From Curtobacterium ammoniigenes NBRC 101786 (GTDB lineage: Bacteria; Actinomycetota; Actinomycetes; Actinomycetales; Microbacteriaceae), in contig NZ_BCSV01000003.1 in assembly GCF_001571045.1 (NCBI RefSeq), positions 310,001 to 374,000 of the forward strand: a DNA stretch of 64,000 nt, in the 5' to 3' direction. The position numbers and the translations under genes were made by a program. Below the pieces are notes generated by a model that saw nothing but the letters and a program-made list of their open reading frames with translations, had not been told where the DNA came from and made no database searches. Of the stretch, positions 16,588-24,742 are shown one piece after another (the stretch's first letter is position 1; each line of letters opens with the position of its first letter).

Positions 16588-17802
16588 ATGGACTGGCAGA
16601 CGACCCCCGAGGACTCCGTTCCGTCGCGCCTGGTGCCCGGCGCTGCGATGCGGGCGGAGCTGCCCGGGGCTATCGGAAAGCCGCCGGTCACGGGTGCGTG
16701 GCGGCCGGGCGATCCGCCCGGAAACCGCCGATTCGCGTCGATCGGTGACGTCGAGGTTCGCGGTGGGACGCTTCCCGCGGTGCGGGTCGCCTACGAGACG
16801 TGGGGCACGCTTGCACCGGACGGATCGAACGCGGTCCTCGTTCTGCACGCTCTGACCGGCGATTCGCACGTCACCGGCGCCGCGGGTCCTGGGCATCGAA
16901 CCGCCGGGTGGTGGAGCGATGTCGTCGGGCCGGGCCTTGCCGTCGACACCGACCGCTGGTTCGTGGTCGCGCCGAACATGCTCGGCGGCTGCCAGGGAAC
17001 GACAGGCCCGTCATCGGTGTCTCCCGACGGTCTCGAGTGGGGGTCCCGATTCCCGTTCGTCACGGTCCGCGATCAGGTCCGGGTGCAGGCCGCACTCGCT
17101 GACGCGCTCGGCATCGAACGGTTCGCCGCCGTGATCGGGGGGTCGATGGGCGGCATGCATGCGCTGGAGTTCGCGACCACGTATGCGGAGCGTGTCGAGC
17201 GCCTCGCGGTGCTGTGTGCCCCCGCGCGAACGACCGCCGACCAGATCGCCGCGAACTCACTGCAACGCGCGGCGATCCAGATGGATCCCGGATGGATGGG
17301 CGGCGACTACTTCGAGGCGGACGCGGGCGACGGACCCCATCGCGGGCTCGCGCTCGCGAGGCGCATGGCGCTCCTCACATATCGCGCATCGGAGGAGCTC
17401 AACGCGCGGTTTGCCCGGTCGTGGCAGAGCGAGGTCTCGCCGCTCGGCGATGACGGCCGGTTCTCCGTCGAGAGCTATCTCGACTTCCACGGGAACAAGT
17501 TCACGCGCAGGTTCGACGCTGCGAGCTACATCGCGCTCACGCACGCGATGGACTCGCACGACATCGGTGCCGACCGTGGCGGCGTGGAGGCGGCGCTCGC
17601 CCGAGTCACTGCGCGCACGCTCGTCGTGGGGGTGCGGACCGACCGGCTGTTCCCTCCGGAGGATCAGCATGCGATCGCTCGAGCCGTGCCGAACACGCTC
17701 GACGGCGACGCGGCCGTCATCGTCGACAGCGAGTTCGGGCACGACGGATTTCTCATCGAGTCCGACGCTGTGGGCGCACACTTGCGACGCTTACTCGAAT
17801 AA
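16588..17802 (+). CDS. metX: Homoserine O-acetyltransferase
   Basis: A 404-residue alpha/beta-hydrolase-fold transferase that acetylates homoserine with acetyl-CoA, the first committed step toward methionine. The nucleophile elbow is GGSMGGM (Ser186). NMLGGCQGTTGPSS (130-143) is the family signature, and the C-terminal catalytic His is probably His385 in FGHDGF. The first 45 residues are a Pro-rich extension. No ribosome binding site precedes the ATG; a -10-like CAGAAT lies 8 bases upstream, consistent with its own near-leaderless transcript. It works with MetY immediately upstream. Confidence 0.94.
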   Translation: MDWQTTPEDSVPSRLVPGAAMRAELPGAIGKPPVTGAWRPGDPPGNRRFASIGDVEVRGGTLPAVRVAYETWGTLAPDGSNAVLVLHALTGDSHVTGAAGPGHRTAGWWSDVVGPGLAVDTDRWFVVAPNMLGGCQGTTGPSSVSPDGLEWGSRFPFVTVRDQVRVQAALADALGIERFAAVIGGSMGGMHALEFATTYAERVERLAVLCAPARTTADQIAANSLQRAAIQMDPGWMGGDYFEADAGDGPHRGLALARRMALLTYRASEELNARFARSWQSEVSPLGDDGRFSVESYLDFHGNKFTRRFDAASYIALTHAMDSHDIGADRGGVEAALARVTARTLVVGVRTDRLFPPEDQHAIARAVPNTLDGDAAVIVDSEFGHDGFLIESDAVGAHLRRLLE

Positions 17803-17931
17803 CGATTCCGACGCGACCCGGATCGTCGAAGCAGTCGGTATCCCAAAAGCGGCTCCCGACGTGACAGGATGAATCCAGAGTGACAGTTCTGACGGTTGCT
17901 CTTGTTGCCATCGCAGACGAGCAGGACCACG

Positions 17932-19092
17932 GTGGATCTCATCGCGCAAGAACGAGACCGGCTTCTCCGGTCGAGCACGCGCGTCATCGGCGTGAGTTGC
18001 GCGCTGGTCACCGCACTCGCGGCGGTCACCGCGCTCGTTGAGCCCCCCTCGGCGCTCGCGATCGGACTCGGATCGATCGGCGTGATGGTCGCCGCGCTCG
18101 TCATCCTCGGCTGGAACGCGGCCTGGTATTGGACGGCGCTCGCCGCGGCGGCGGGCGTGACCGCGCTCGCCGTCCTCACCCTCTCGGTTCACGGCACGAC
18201 GAACCGGTATGTGATCGCGTCCGCAGTCGTGCCGTTGGCTGCGGGCGGCATCGCCGCCCTGCTGATGCCGCAGCGTGGACACCCGGTGCTCATGGCAGCC
18301 GTGATCGCGTGCGGAGCCGCGTCGGTCGGGCTGGTCGCGTGGACGTGCGGGACGATCGACGCATTCCCGGTGGGGGCGGTCGTTCTCGGGTGGGCGCTCA
18401 TCGCGACGACGGCCGCATGGATCGCGAGAGCGGTTCCGCGGGTCGCGCGCAGGATCTTCGCGATCGGCAACGCTCACCGGGCGGAGCGGGCGGCGAGCGA
18501 ACGGGAGGCGCAGCGCAGGCAGGGTGCCCGCCTGCTGCACGACACGGTGCTTGCGACGCTGACGCTCCTCGCCCATGCCGGCGTCGGTGTGAGCGAGGAA
18601 GCGATGCGCGAGCAGGCCGCCGAAGACGCGCGCCTGCTGCGACACCTTCGACTCGGTGCCACACCGCAGCCCACCCAGTCGGGCGACTATTCCCTGACGC
18701 GCGTGGAAGACACGCCCCTCGGGCAGACGCTCGAGTCGGTCAAACAGCGATTCGGACGCATGGGGCTCGAGGTGAGCTGGCATGGCACCGGCCAGGTGCT
18801 GCTTCCGTCGCACGTCCTCGACGCGTTCCTACTCGCCCTGGCCGAGTGCCTCGAGAACGTCCGCCGCCACGCCGGCGTGGGCGAGGCGCACGTCACGATC
18901 GTCCATGACGAGTCCACCGTTCGCGCGATGGTGACGGACGCGGGCATCGGATTCGATCTCGAGGGCATCGGCTCGGAGCGGCTCGGGTTCAAGGAGAGCG
19001 TCGTGAACCGGCTGCGCGAGGTGGGCGGCGACGCGCGTCTCTTCTCCGCGCCCGGCTCCGGCACCACAGTGGTCTTGGAGGCGCCACGATGA
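17932..19092 (+). CDS. Sensor histidine kinase, NarL/DesK-like (HisKA_3 type)
   Basis: A 386-residue membrane sensor kinase. Five or six hydrophobic segments span about residues 18-168, with almost no periplasmic domain, so it probably senses a membrane or intramembrane signal. The phospho-acceptor is His203 in RLLHDTVL. The ATPase domain keeps its N-box Asn309 (ECLENVRRHA), DAGIG (336-340) and a terminal GSGTT. The GTG at 17932 has AGGA a few bases before it; a TTG at 17896 is a weaker alternative. It overlaps the next gene by 4 bases, and the response regulator follows. Confidence 0.85.
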   Translation: MDLIAQERDRLLRSSTRVIGVSCALVTALAAVTALVEPPSALAIGLGSIGVMVAALVILGWNAAWYWTALAAAAGVTALAVLTLSVHGTTNRYVIASAVVPLAAGGIAALLMPQRGHPVLMAAVIACGAASVGLVAWTCGTIDAFPVGAVVLGWALIATTAAWIARAVPRVARRIFAIGNAHRAERAASEREAQRRQGARLLHDTVLATLTLLAHAGVGVSEEAMREQAAEDARLLRHLRLGATPQPTQSGDYSLTRVEDTPLGQTLESVKQRFGRMGLEVSWHGTGQVLLPSHVLDAFLLALAECLENVRRHAGVGEAHVTIVHDESTVRAMVTDAGIGFDLEGIGSERLGFKESVVNRLREVGGDARLFSAPGSGTTVVLEAPR

Positions 19093-20405
19093 CCACGCCA
19101 GAGGACACGATCGGACGGACCCTGCAGGGCGAGGAGCGCCGCGTCCCGCAGACGCGGCGGGAGGCGCGCACCGCCTACCGCGCGGCGGAGCGTCGCCAGG
19201 CGCGAGGGCTTCCGTTCTCATCGACGGGCGCCCGGTCGCTCCGGCAGGCCGCGCAGCCGGGCGGCTCACTCGGCACGGGCTACCTCGCGATCGGCGCAGC
19301 GTGGCTCCTCGCGACCGAAGCGTCGCTCGCAATCGTGTTCTTCCTCGTGCATTGGCCGCTGTACGTGGACCCGTGGGCTCCTGCAGCGGCATGGGTGCTG
19401 TTCCTCGTCGCCGGAGCGGGCGTGCTCGCGACGATCATGCGCTACGGCGAGCGGCTCACAGGGCCGGTGTTCGCGCTCATCTGCCTTGTGCTGGCCTGCG
19501 TGGTCGCCCTCGACTTCATCGGCGTGTGGCCGGAGCACCAGATCACGCACACCGCGTCGGCTTCCGTCTCTGCAGCGTTCGCGCTGGTCCCGATCACCAC
19601 GCTCCGGCCCGCACGGGAGATCATCGTCGCGGTTGCGGTCCTCGGGGGCGCGTTCGTGGCGATGGCGGTGCTCTCGACGCCGCTGACGCCGGTGACGCTT
19701 CCGGGTGTCGTCGCGCTCGTGTCGCTCGTGGTGTTGCCGCCCACGGTGGCGACCTTCGTCGTGCATCGCTTCCGACAGTTCGTCCAGCGGGAGTTGGATC
19801 GCACCCTCGTGCAGAGCACGGTCAACGCCCCCCAGTACGCGGTCGGCATGCTCGCGTCGGACGAACTCACCCGGCTCGATCTCGCCGCGGAGAAGCTGCT
19901 CGACGCGGTGGCGAACGGAACGGATCCGCTTCCACTCTCCGCAGCCTCCGCGTCGATCGCGGCGTCCCTAGCAACAGAGCTGCGCCTCCATCTCATCGAA
20001 GGACGCCGGGAGACCTGGCTCCACCATGCCATCACCGAGTCCGATCATCTCGGTCGCGCCGTGAGCGTCGCCGATCCGGCGGGCCTCGCCGGACATCTGA
20101 CGGCACCGCAGCGGGACGGTCTCCTGCAGGCGATCTGGCAGATGGTCGGAGACGCGAAGATCGGGCAGCACGGTGGCGCGCTCGTGGAGGTGACCTTCGG
20201 ACCGGTGGGCGCGGCGGGACACCCGGTGTCCGATGACACGATGGACGTGCCGATCGTGCTCGATTCCCGCGGTGTTCCCCGCCGGAGGCTCGGCGCTGCG
20301 GCGTGGCAGGCGCTCCAGCAGATCGGTCCGTATACCGACACCGTGCGGGACGGCGTCCTGCACGTCGTCGTGCACTGCGTCGTCGATCGACATCCCGCCA
20401 TGTGA
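19089..20405 (+). CDS. Six-helix membrane protein with a degenerate histidine-kinase-like C-terminus
   Basis: 438 residues. A basic cytoplasmic N-terminus (1-60, rich in Arg/Glu) is followed by about six membrane helices (62-240) and a cytoplasmic region of about 200 residues. That region runs parallel to a dimerisation/ATPase arrangement (LDLAAEKLLDAV, then LLQAIWQMVGDA followed by VEVTFGP) but has no HD box, no N-box Asn and no DxGxG. I therefore read it as a possible pseudokinase partner of the kinase whose stop it overlaps (ATGA). No confident family assignment was possible. It is followed after 151 bases by the response regulator. Confidence 0.6.
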   Translation: MTTPEDTIGRTLQGEERRVPQTRREARTAYRAAERRQARGLPFSSTGARSLRQAAQPGGSLGTGYLAIGAAWLLATEASLAIVFFLVHWPLYVDPWAPAAAWVLFLVAGAGVLATIMRYGERLTGPVFALICLVLACVVALDFIGVWPEHQITHTASASVSAAFALVPITTLRPAREIIVAVAVLGGAFVAMAVLSTPLTPVTLPGVVALVSLVVLPPTVATFVVHRFRQFVQRELDRTLVQSTVNAPQYAVGMLASDELTRLDLAAEKLLDAVANGTDPLPLSAASASIAASLATELRLHLIEGRRETWLHHAITESDHLGRAVSVADPAGLAGHLTAPQRDGLLQAIWQMVGDAKIGQHGGALVEVTFGPVGAAGHPVSDDTMDVPIVLDSRGVPRRRLGAAAWQALQQIGPYTDTVRDGVLHVVVHCVVDRHPAM

Positions 20406-20520
20406 CCTCCGCGCGCTCGACGGCCCAACGCGAACCGCGCAGCGGTGGGCCGGAACGACCCGCGTGGCGCACGGCCACGAACGACCCGCGCGGCTGCCCT
20501 CCATGGGTGATCCGCACGGC

Positions 20521-20538
20521 TAGTCTTGGGGTGACCCC
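20521..20538 (+). promoter_or_regulatory. Promoter -10 (TAGTCT) with palindrome at the start site of the response regulator gene
   Basis: TAGTCT at 20521-20526 is followed at once by the perfect 11-base palindrome GGGGTGACCCC (20528-20538), placed at the expected transcription start. A ribosome-binding AGAAAGG follows at 20541. The palindrome could be an operator for self-control of the regulator. Confidence 0.4.
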
Positions 20539-20556
20539 CCAGAAAGGTGCCACGGC

Positions 20557-21228
20557 ATGGCTGACAACGACGCTCCCATCCGGCTCGCGCTCGTGGACGA
20601 TCACCGCATGCTTCTCGGCGCGCTGACGGAATGGATCCGGAGCGCCGCGATGGACATCCGGATGGTGCTCGCTGTCACGACGTGGCCCGAGCTGCTCACG
20701 AGTCCGGAGTTTCCGGTCGATGTCGTCCTCCTCGATCTCGACCTGAAGGACGGGATCCCGGTATCGCTGAAGATCTCGACGCTGAAGACGGCGGGCGTGA
20801 AGACCGTGGTCATGAGCACCTACTCGGAGCCGAATGTCGTTCGCGAAGCGCTCGGCGCGGGTGCGCTCGGATACCTCGTGAAGAGCGAGGACGCCGACAT
20901 GATCGTCGAGGCGATTCGGGCCGCACGCCGGGGCGAGCAGTACATCTCCGCTGAGCTCGACCTTGCGATCAACTCCGGAGACGTCGGCGGAGTTCCGAAG
21001 CTGAGCGCGCAGGAACGCCGCGTGATGGCGCTCTACGGCGGCGGCGAGCCGGTGAAGAGCGTGGCGTATCAGCTCGGCATCTCCGAGGAGACGGCGAAGT
21101 CGTACCTCAAACGGATCCGCGAGAAGTACCGGGTCGCCGGCTATGACGTCGGCACGAAGGTCGCACTTCGGAAGCGGGCGATCGCCGACGGGATTCTTAT
21201 CCAGGACGACTCGCCGCAGCTCATGTGA
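20557..21228 (+). CDS. NarL/FixJ-type response regulator
   Basis: A 223-residue DNA-binding response regulator. The receiver domain (about 8-125) has acidic residues Asp14-Asp15, phospho-acceptor Asp60 (VVLLDLDL) and a conserved Lys near 106 (YLVKSED). The LuxR-type helix-turn-helix occupies about 147-213 (LSAQERRVMAL, SEETAKSYLKRIREK). Its partner is almost certainly the kinase two genes upstream. It has its own promoter-like sequence, so it may be expressed both with and without the sensor genes. Its 3' end lies 11 bases from the converging MFS gene. Confidence 0.9.
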   Translation: MADNDAPIRLALVDDHRMLLGALTEWIRSAAMDIRMVLAVTTWPELLTSPEFPVDVVLLDLDLKDGIPVSLKISTLKTAGVKTVVMSTYSEPNVVREALGAGALGYLVKSEDADMIVEAIRAARRGEQYISAELDLAINSGDVGGVPKLSAQERRVMALYGGGEPVKSVAYQLGISEETAKSYLKRIREKYRVAGYDVGTKVALRKRAIADGILIQDDSPQLM

Positions 21229-21239
21229 GCAGCACGCTC

Positions 21240-22496
21240 CTAGACCGTCGGAACGGGTGCGGTGATGCTTCCCGTTGTCGACGTGCGCTGCACTGCCGCG
21301 CGTGAACGCCGTTCGACCGTGTAGCTGACCACCGCGATTCCGACGCCGAGCACCGCGAGGCCGACGCCGATGACCGCTGGCGACCGATAACCGAGGCCCG
21401 CGGCGATGGCCGCGCCGCCGAGGAACGCCCCGAGCGAGTTCCCGAGATTGAATGCCGAGTGGTTGAGCGCGGCCCCGATCGTGTGCGCATGACCGGCGAC
21501 ATCCATGAGCCGCGACTGCACGGCGGGACCGATCATGGACGACGTCAGGCCGAGCACGAACGCAGCGATGAAGATCCCGATGCCGGTTGGTGCGAGCACG
21601 ACGACCAGGATGAGCGATACCATCAGGGCCCCGAGCCCGAGGAAGATCGTTTGCCGCACGTCGCGGTCGGCAAGGATCCCGCCGGTGACATTGCCGATGG
21701 TCATACCGACGCCGACCGCGACGAGCACCAGCGGCACACTGGCCGCGCTGAGCCCCGCGACATGCACCACGAGCGGGGAAATATACGAGTAGACAGCGAA
21801 GAAGCCGCCGAACCCGATCGCGCCGAGCCCCATGACGATCCACACCTGGGTCCGGCCGAACGCTTGGAGTTCGCGCCGGATCGACGCGCCCTCCGGCGCA
21901 GGGCGATGCGGAACGAGCGCGAGCACGGCGAAAAATGTCAACGCGAACAGGGCTGCGACGAGCAGGTACGCGAGGCGCCACGACGCGTGCTGACCCACCC
22001 ATGTGACGCCGGGAACCCCGACGACGTTGGCGATCGTGAGACCGGCGAGCACCATCGCGACCCCTTTCCCGCGACTGCCGGGGCCCATGATCTCGGCCGC
22101 GACGATCGACGCGACACCGAAGTACGCCCCGTGCGGGAGCCCAGCGACGAACCGCGCGACGAGAACGAGTCCGAACGTGGGGAGGACCGCGCTGGCCACC
22201 GTGGCCAGGGTGAACGCGACGAGGAGCATCAGGAGCAGGCGCTTCCGCGGCAGCCGGGCGGAGGTTGCTGCGATTGTGGGCGCGCCGACGACCACACCGA
22301 GGGCGTAGGCACTGACGAGCCAGCCGGCATGTGCGATCCCTGCCTGCGGGTCCGCGGCGTACTGGGTATGCAACAGCGCCGCAGCGATGTTCGGGAGCAG
22401 CCCCATCGCGACGAACTCGGTTGTGCCGATTGCGAAGCCGCCGAGTGCGAGCGCAAGAAGAGCGAGGCGGCGGCGGCCAGGGCTGAGAGGAGGCAT
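21240..22496 (-). CDS. MFS transporter, DHA1 family (AraJ/Cmr-like)
   Basis: A 418-residue, 12-helix major facilitator of the drug:proton antiporter (DHA1) family. The first helix carries GGFAIGTTEFVAMGLLP, typical of AraJ/YdhP-like exporters. The conserved cytoplasmic loop between helices 2 and 3 appears as SARLPRKRLLL, and helix 5 has the antiporter-type GLTIANVVGVPG. The ATG at 22496 was chosen because it begins just before the first helix; the extra frame upstream is Arg-rich and covers the promoter. An operator-like palindrome lies about 80 bases upstream, suggesting a local repressor. The exported compound is unknown. Confidence 0.85.
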   Translation of the reverse strand: MPPLSPGRRRLALLALALGGFAIGTTEFVAMGLLPNIAAALLHTQYAADPQAGIAHAGWLVSAYALGVVVGAPTIAATSARLPRKRLLLMLLVAFTLATVASAVLPTFGLVLVARFVAGLPHGAYFGVASIVAAEIMGPGSRGKGVAMVLAGLTIANVVGVPGVTWVGQHASWRLAYLLVAALFALTFFAVLALVPHRPAPEGASIRRELQAFGRTQVWIVMGLGAIGFGGFFAVYSYISPLVVHVAGLSAASVPLVLVAVGVGMTIGNVTGGILADRDVRQTIFLGLGALMVSLILVVVLAPTGIGIFIAAFVLGLTSSMIGPAVQSRLMDVAGHAHTIGAALNHSAFNLGNSLGAFLGGAAIAAGLGYRSPAVIGVGLAVLGVGIAVVSYTVERRSRAAVQRTSTTGSITAPVPTV

Positions 22497-22567
22497 CGGA
22501 GTCCCACGAGAAGACGGAGGCGCCGCACGATCGGTGCGGCGCAGAAGGACGGCATCATCGCCTGGTA

Positions 22568-22589
22568 CGTATCGAATCGATACGATTCG
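22568..22589 (-). promoter_or_regulatory. Interleaved palindromes, probable operator of the MFS gene
   Basis: Two perfect inverted repeats overlap: CGTATCGA-A-TCGATACG (22568-22584) and CGAATCG-ATA-CGATTCG (22573-22589). They lie 72-93 bases upstream of the MFS start codon, downstream of a TTGCGA that could be a -35 on the minus strand. The pattern fits a TetR-type dimer-of-dimers operator. No regulator gene is adjacent. Confidence 0.6.
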
Positions 22590-22740
22590 GTCTCGCAAGT
22601 GTAGCGACCCAACCGCCGGCAGTCGAGAGTGGCGCGCGATGCGGAGCGCGCAACCAGCGCCAGGATGAGCCCGCTCAGTGACAGCGGTCAGTGACGGGCG
22701 TCAGTCTCAGGCGTCGATGACAGCCGGGCACTGGCGGACG

Positions 22741-22998
22741 TCAGGCAGCTTCCGTGCTCCGCGGTCGAAGCTGGCTCCCACGCGAAGCGCGCTCGTCTGC
22801 GTGCGGAAGCGGCGCCCCGGTCGCGTCATCACGCCAGACCCAGCCGTGTTCGCATTCCGTGCAGGTCGCCCAGCCGAAGCCGTCTGCGCCGACTTCGACG
22901 ATCGCCGACGCGCTGTCGCAGTCGGGGCACCATCCGTCGAACGCAAGCGGTTGCGGACGATCGGATGGGGTGAACGATGATCGGGTGCTCCCTGCCAT
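22741..22998 (-). CDS. Small zinc-ribbon protein
   Basis: 85 residues. Two Cys pairs, CPDC (24, 27) and CTEC (46, 49), spaced by 18 residues form a treble-clef or zinc-ribbon-type knuckle, with Trp residues (GWVWRDD) after the second pair. The rest is Ser/Arg-rich and probably disordered. I cannot name a family. It lies on the same strand as its neighbours with no overlap, and no ribosome binding site is evident. The Cys spacing supports a real gene although it is short. Confidence 0.55.
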   Translation of the reverse strand: MAGSTRSSFTPSDRPQPLAFDGWCPDCDSASAIVEVGADGFGWATCTECEHGWVWRDDATGAPLPHADERASRGSQLRPRSTEAA

Positions 22999-23084
22999 GG
23001 CTCAAGCACACACCCACCCGCCGACATTCGCGGGAGACGCGCCGTGGGCCACGAGCATGCAACCGGACCGTCCGCGCGGGACGC

Positions 23085-23408
23085 TCAGTCGTCAGCTCCG
23101 AGCGCGCGGAGCGCCGAGTCCAACCGTTCGATCTTGCCCTCGAGCTCCCCCGTCCGGCCCGGTCTGATATCAGCCTTGAGGACGAGTGACACGCGCGTGC
23201 CGAACGGCAGGACAGCCTCCGTCGCGTCCTTCACGACCGCCATCACCGCGTCCCACTCCCCCTCGATCTCGGTGAACATCGAGGAGGTGCGGTTCGGCAG
23301 GCCGGACGCCCGCACGACGCGGACCGCCGCAGCGACGGCATCGTGGACCGAGGCATCATCGTTGGCCGACCGGCCGCCCGACGGTGCGAGGCTGAACGCG
23401 ACGATCAT
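23085..23408 (-). CDS. Thiamine-binding-like protein (MTH1187/YkoF family)
   Basis: A 107-residue protein with the ferredoxin-like fold of the MTH1187/UPF0045 family. It begins MIVAFSLAPSGG and contains SSMFTEIEGEWDAVMAVV (42-59), the family's characteristic stretch. Some relatives bind thiamine or its breakdown products, but a role here is inference because no thiamine genes are nearby. Its ATG overlaps the stop of the upstream GT87 gene (ATGA), which sets the start and implies coupling. Confidence 0.75.
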   Translation of the reverse strand: MIVAFSLAPSGGRSANDDASVHDAVAAAVRVVRASGLPNRTSSMFTEIEGEWDAVMAVVKDATEAVLPFGTRVSLVLKADIRPGRTGELEGKIERLDSALRALGADD

Positions 23409-24718
23409 GCGTCCATCGTGCCAGCAGTCCGATCCTTCGGACTCAGCGATGCGGGAGCCGTGTCCGCGGCATGAGCCGACTCGCGGGCCGAGGTCGGAGC
23501 CGTCCGATACCGAGCCATCCGGACCAGTTCGACGAGCGCTCCGACGAGCATGATCGCCTCCAGAACGTTGCGCGCCGACAGCACCAGGAGGATCGCCGGC
23601 GCCGTGCCGAGGACCGCACCGTAGAACCACGGGTAGATCAGCTGCGTCAGCAGGGCAGTCGCGAGCGCGAGCACCGCCGGCAGCCGGAAGCGGAGCGCGC
23701 TCTCGCGACCACTGATCAAGCCCCAGACGATCGGAACGGCGAGCCACCCGACGTACTGCGGTGAGCCGACCTTGTTCGCGACGATGAGGGTCAGCACGAG
23801 CGCCAGAGCCGCAACTGGCGCGATGCGTTCGGTCGCGAACCGACGTCGTACCGCGATCGTCGTCAGAACGACGATCAGCGCGACGAGCGCGATCATGAGC
23901 GGCGTAGAGACATTCGCGGCGTACCCGGTGCCGTGGCCCTCGACCTCGTAGGCGAGGATCGTGTGGTCGTAGAACACTCGCTCCGTCGGCAGGTGGAGTG
24001 CGGCCGCCCACATGAACGGCGTCGCCAGCGCGGACTCGATCTGGAGGCCCCGACCGGCCTGCTTGCTGACGAACGACAGCAGGTATGCCCCACCGCCGAG
24101 GACCAGGTCGATCGCCACGACGACTGCGGTCACGGTGACCGCCCCGATGATCACGCCGAGTCGGTGCCGCGCGCGAACGAGCAACGCAGCGACGAGCGCC
24201 GCGGGCCAAACCTTGACCCAGGCTCCGATCGTGAACAGCGCCGACGCCACCGCGGGTCGTGCCGTGGCGAACACCACGCCGACCATCGCCACCGCCGTCG
24301 CGACTGCATCGATCCTGCCGATCCCGATCGGACCGAGCAGCAGGAGGAACGCGAGCCACCACCAGACGACCCGAACGCCCAGGGCGCGCGATCGCCAGAG
24401 GAGCAGCATGGCGACCCCATCGAGGACGGTCATCAGCACGAGCCAGCTCAGCGTGAAATGGGCGATTCCGCCGATCGAGGCGATGAGCATCGGCAGCACG
24501 GCCACGATCGGGTACACCGAGGGTTCCGAAAGACCGATCCACGTGCCGGAGGTGCGCCCGGCCTCCATCCACTGCCGGTACAGGATCGAGACGTCGCCGA
24601 CGGGCAGGTTCGGCGCGATCGCGGCGAACGCAACGAGCACCAGGTGGACGAAAGCGAATGCGGAGCCCGCGAGAAAGCGCTCCTGTCGTGGCCTGAGCCC
24701 CCGTGATACGACCTGCAC
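23405..24718 (-). CDS. GT87-family polyprenol-phosphate-mannose-type membrane glycosyltransferase
   Basis: A 437-residue integral membrane protein with about 10-11 helices, resembling the actinobacterial GT87 (DUF2029) GT-C transferases that use polyprenyl-phosphate mannose outside the membrane. The acidic residue expected in the first external loop is Asp42 (PVGDVSILYRQW). A soluble Ser/Thr/Ala-rich tail follows residue 400. The GTG start at 24718 has TACGCT (24725-24730) 6 bases upstream, a leaderless pattern. It may act in cell-envelope glycan or lipomannan assembly; the acceptor is unknown. Its stop overlaps the thiamine-binding-like gene. Confidence 0.7.
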   Translation of the reverse strand: MQVVSRGLRPRQERFLAGSAFAFVHLVLVAFAAIAPNLPVGDVSILYRQWMEAGRTSGTWIGLSEPSVYPIVAVLPMLIASIGGIAHFTLSWLVLMTVLDGVAMLLLWRSRALGVRVVWWWLAFLLLLGPIGIGRIDAVATAVAMVGVVFATARPAVASALFTIGAWVKVWPAALVAALLVRARHRLGVIIGAVTVTAVVVAIDLVLGGGAYLLSFVSKQAGRGLQIESALATPFMWAAALHLPTERVFYDHTILAYEVEGHGTGYAANVSTPLMIALVALIVVLTTIAVRRRFATERIAPVAALALVLTLIVANKVGSPQYVGWLAVPIVWGLISGRESALRFRLPAVLALATALLTQLIYPWFYGAVLGTAPAILLVLSARNVLEAIMLVGALVELVRMARYRTAPTSARESAHAADTAPASLSPKDRTAGTMDA

Positions 24719-24742
24719 CGGATGAGCGTATCGGGCGGCGGT

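Noticed and set aside
21240..22496. Calling the MFS protein a chloramphenicol resistance determinant
   Set aside because: The DHA1/AraJ resemblance does not define the substrate, and resistance cannot be inferred from sequence alone.
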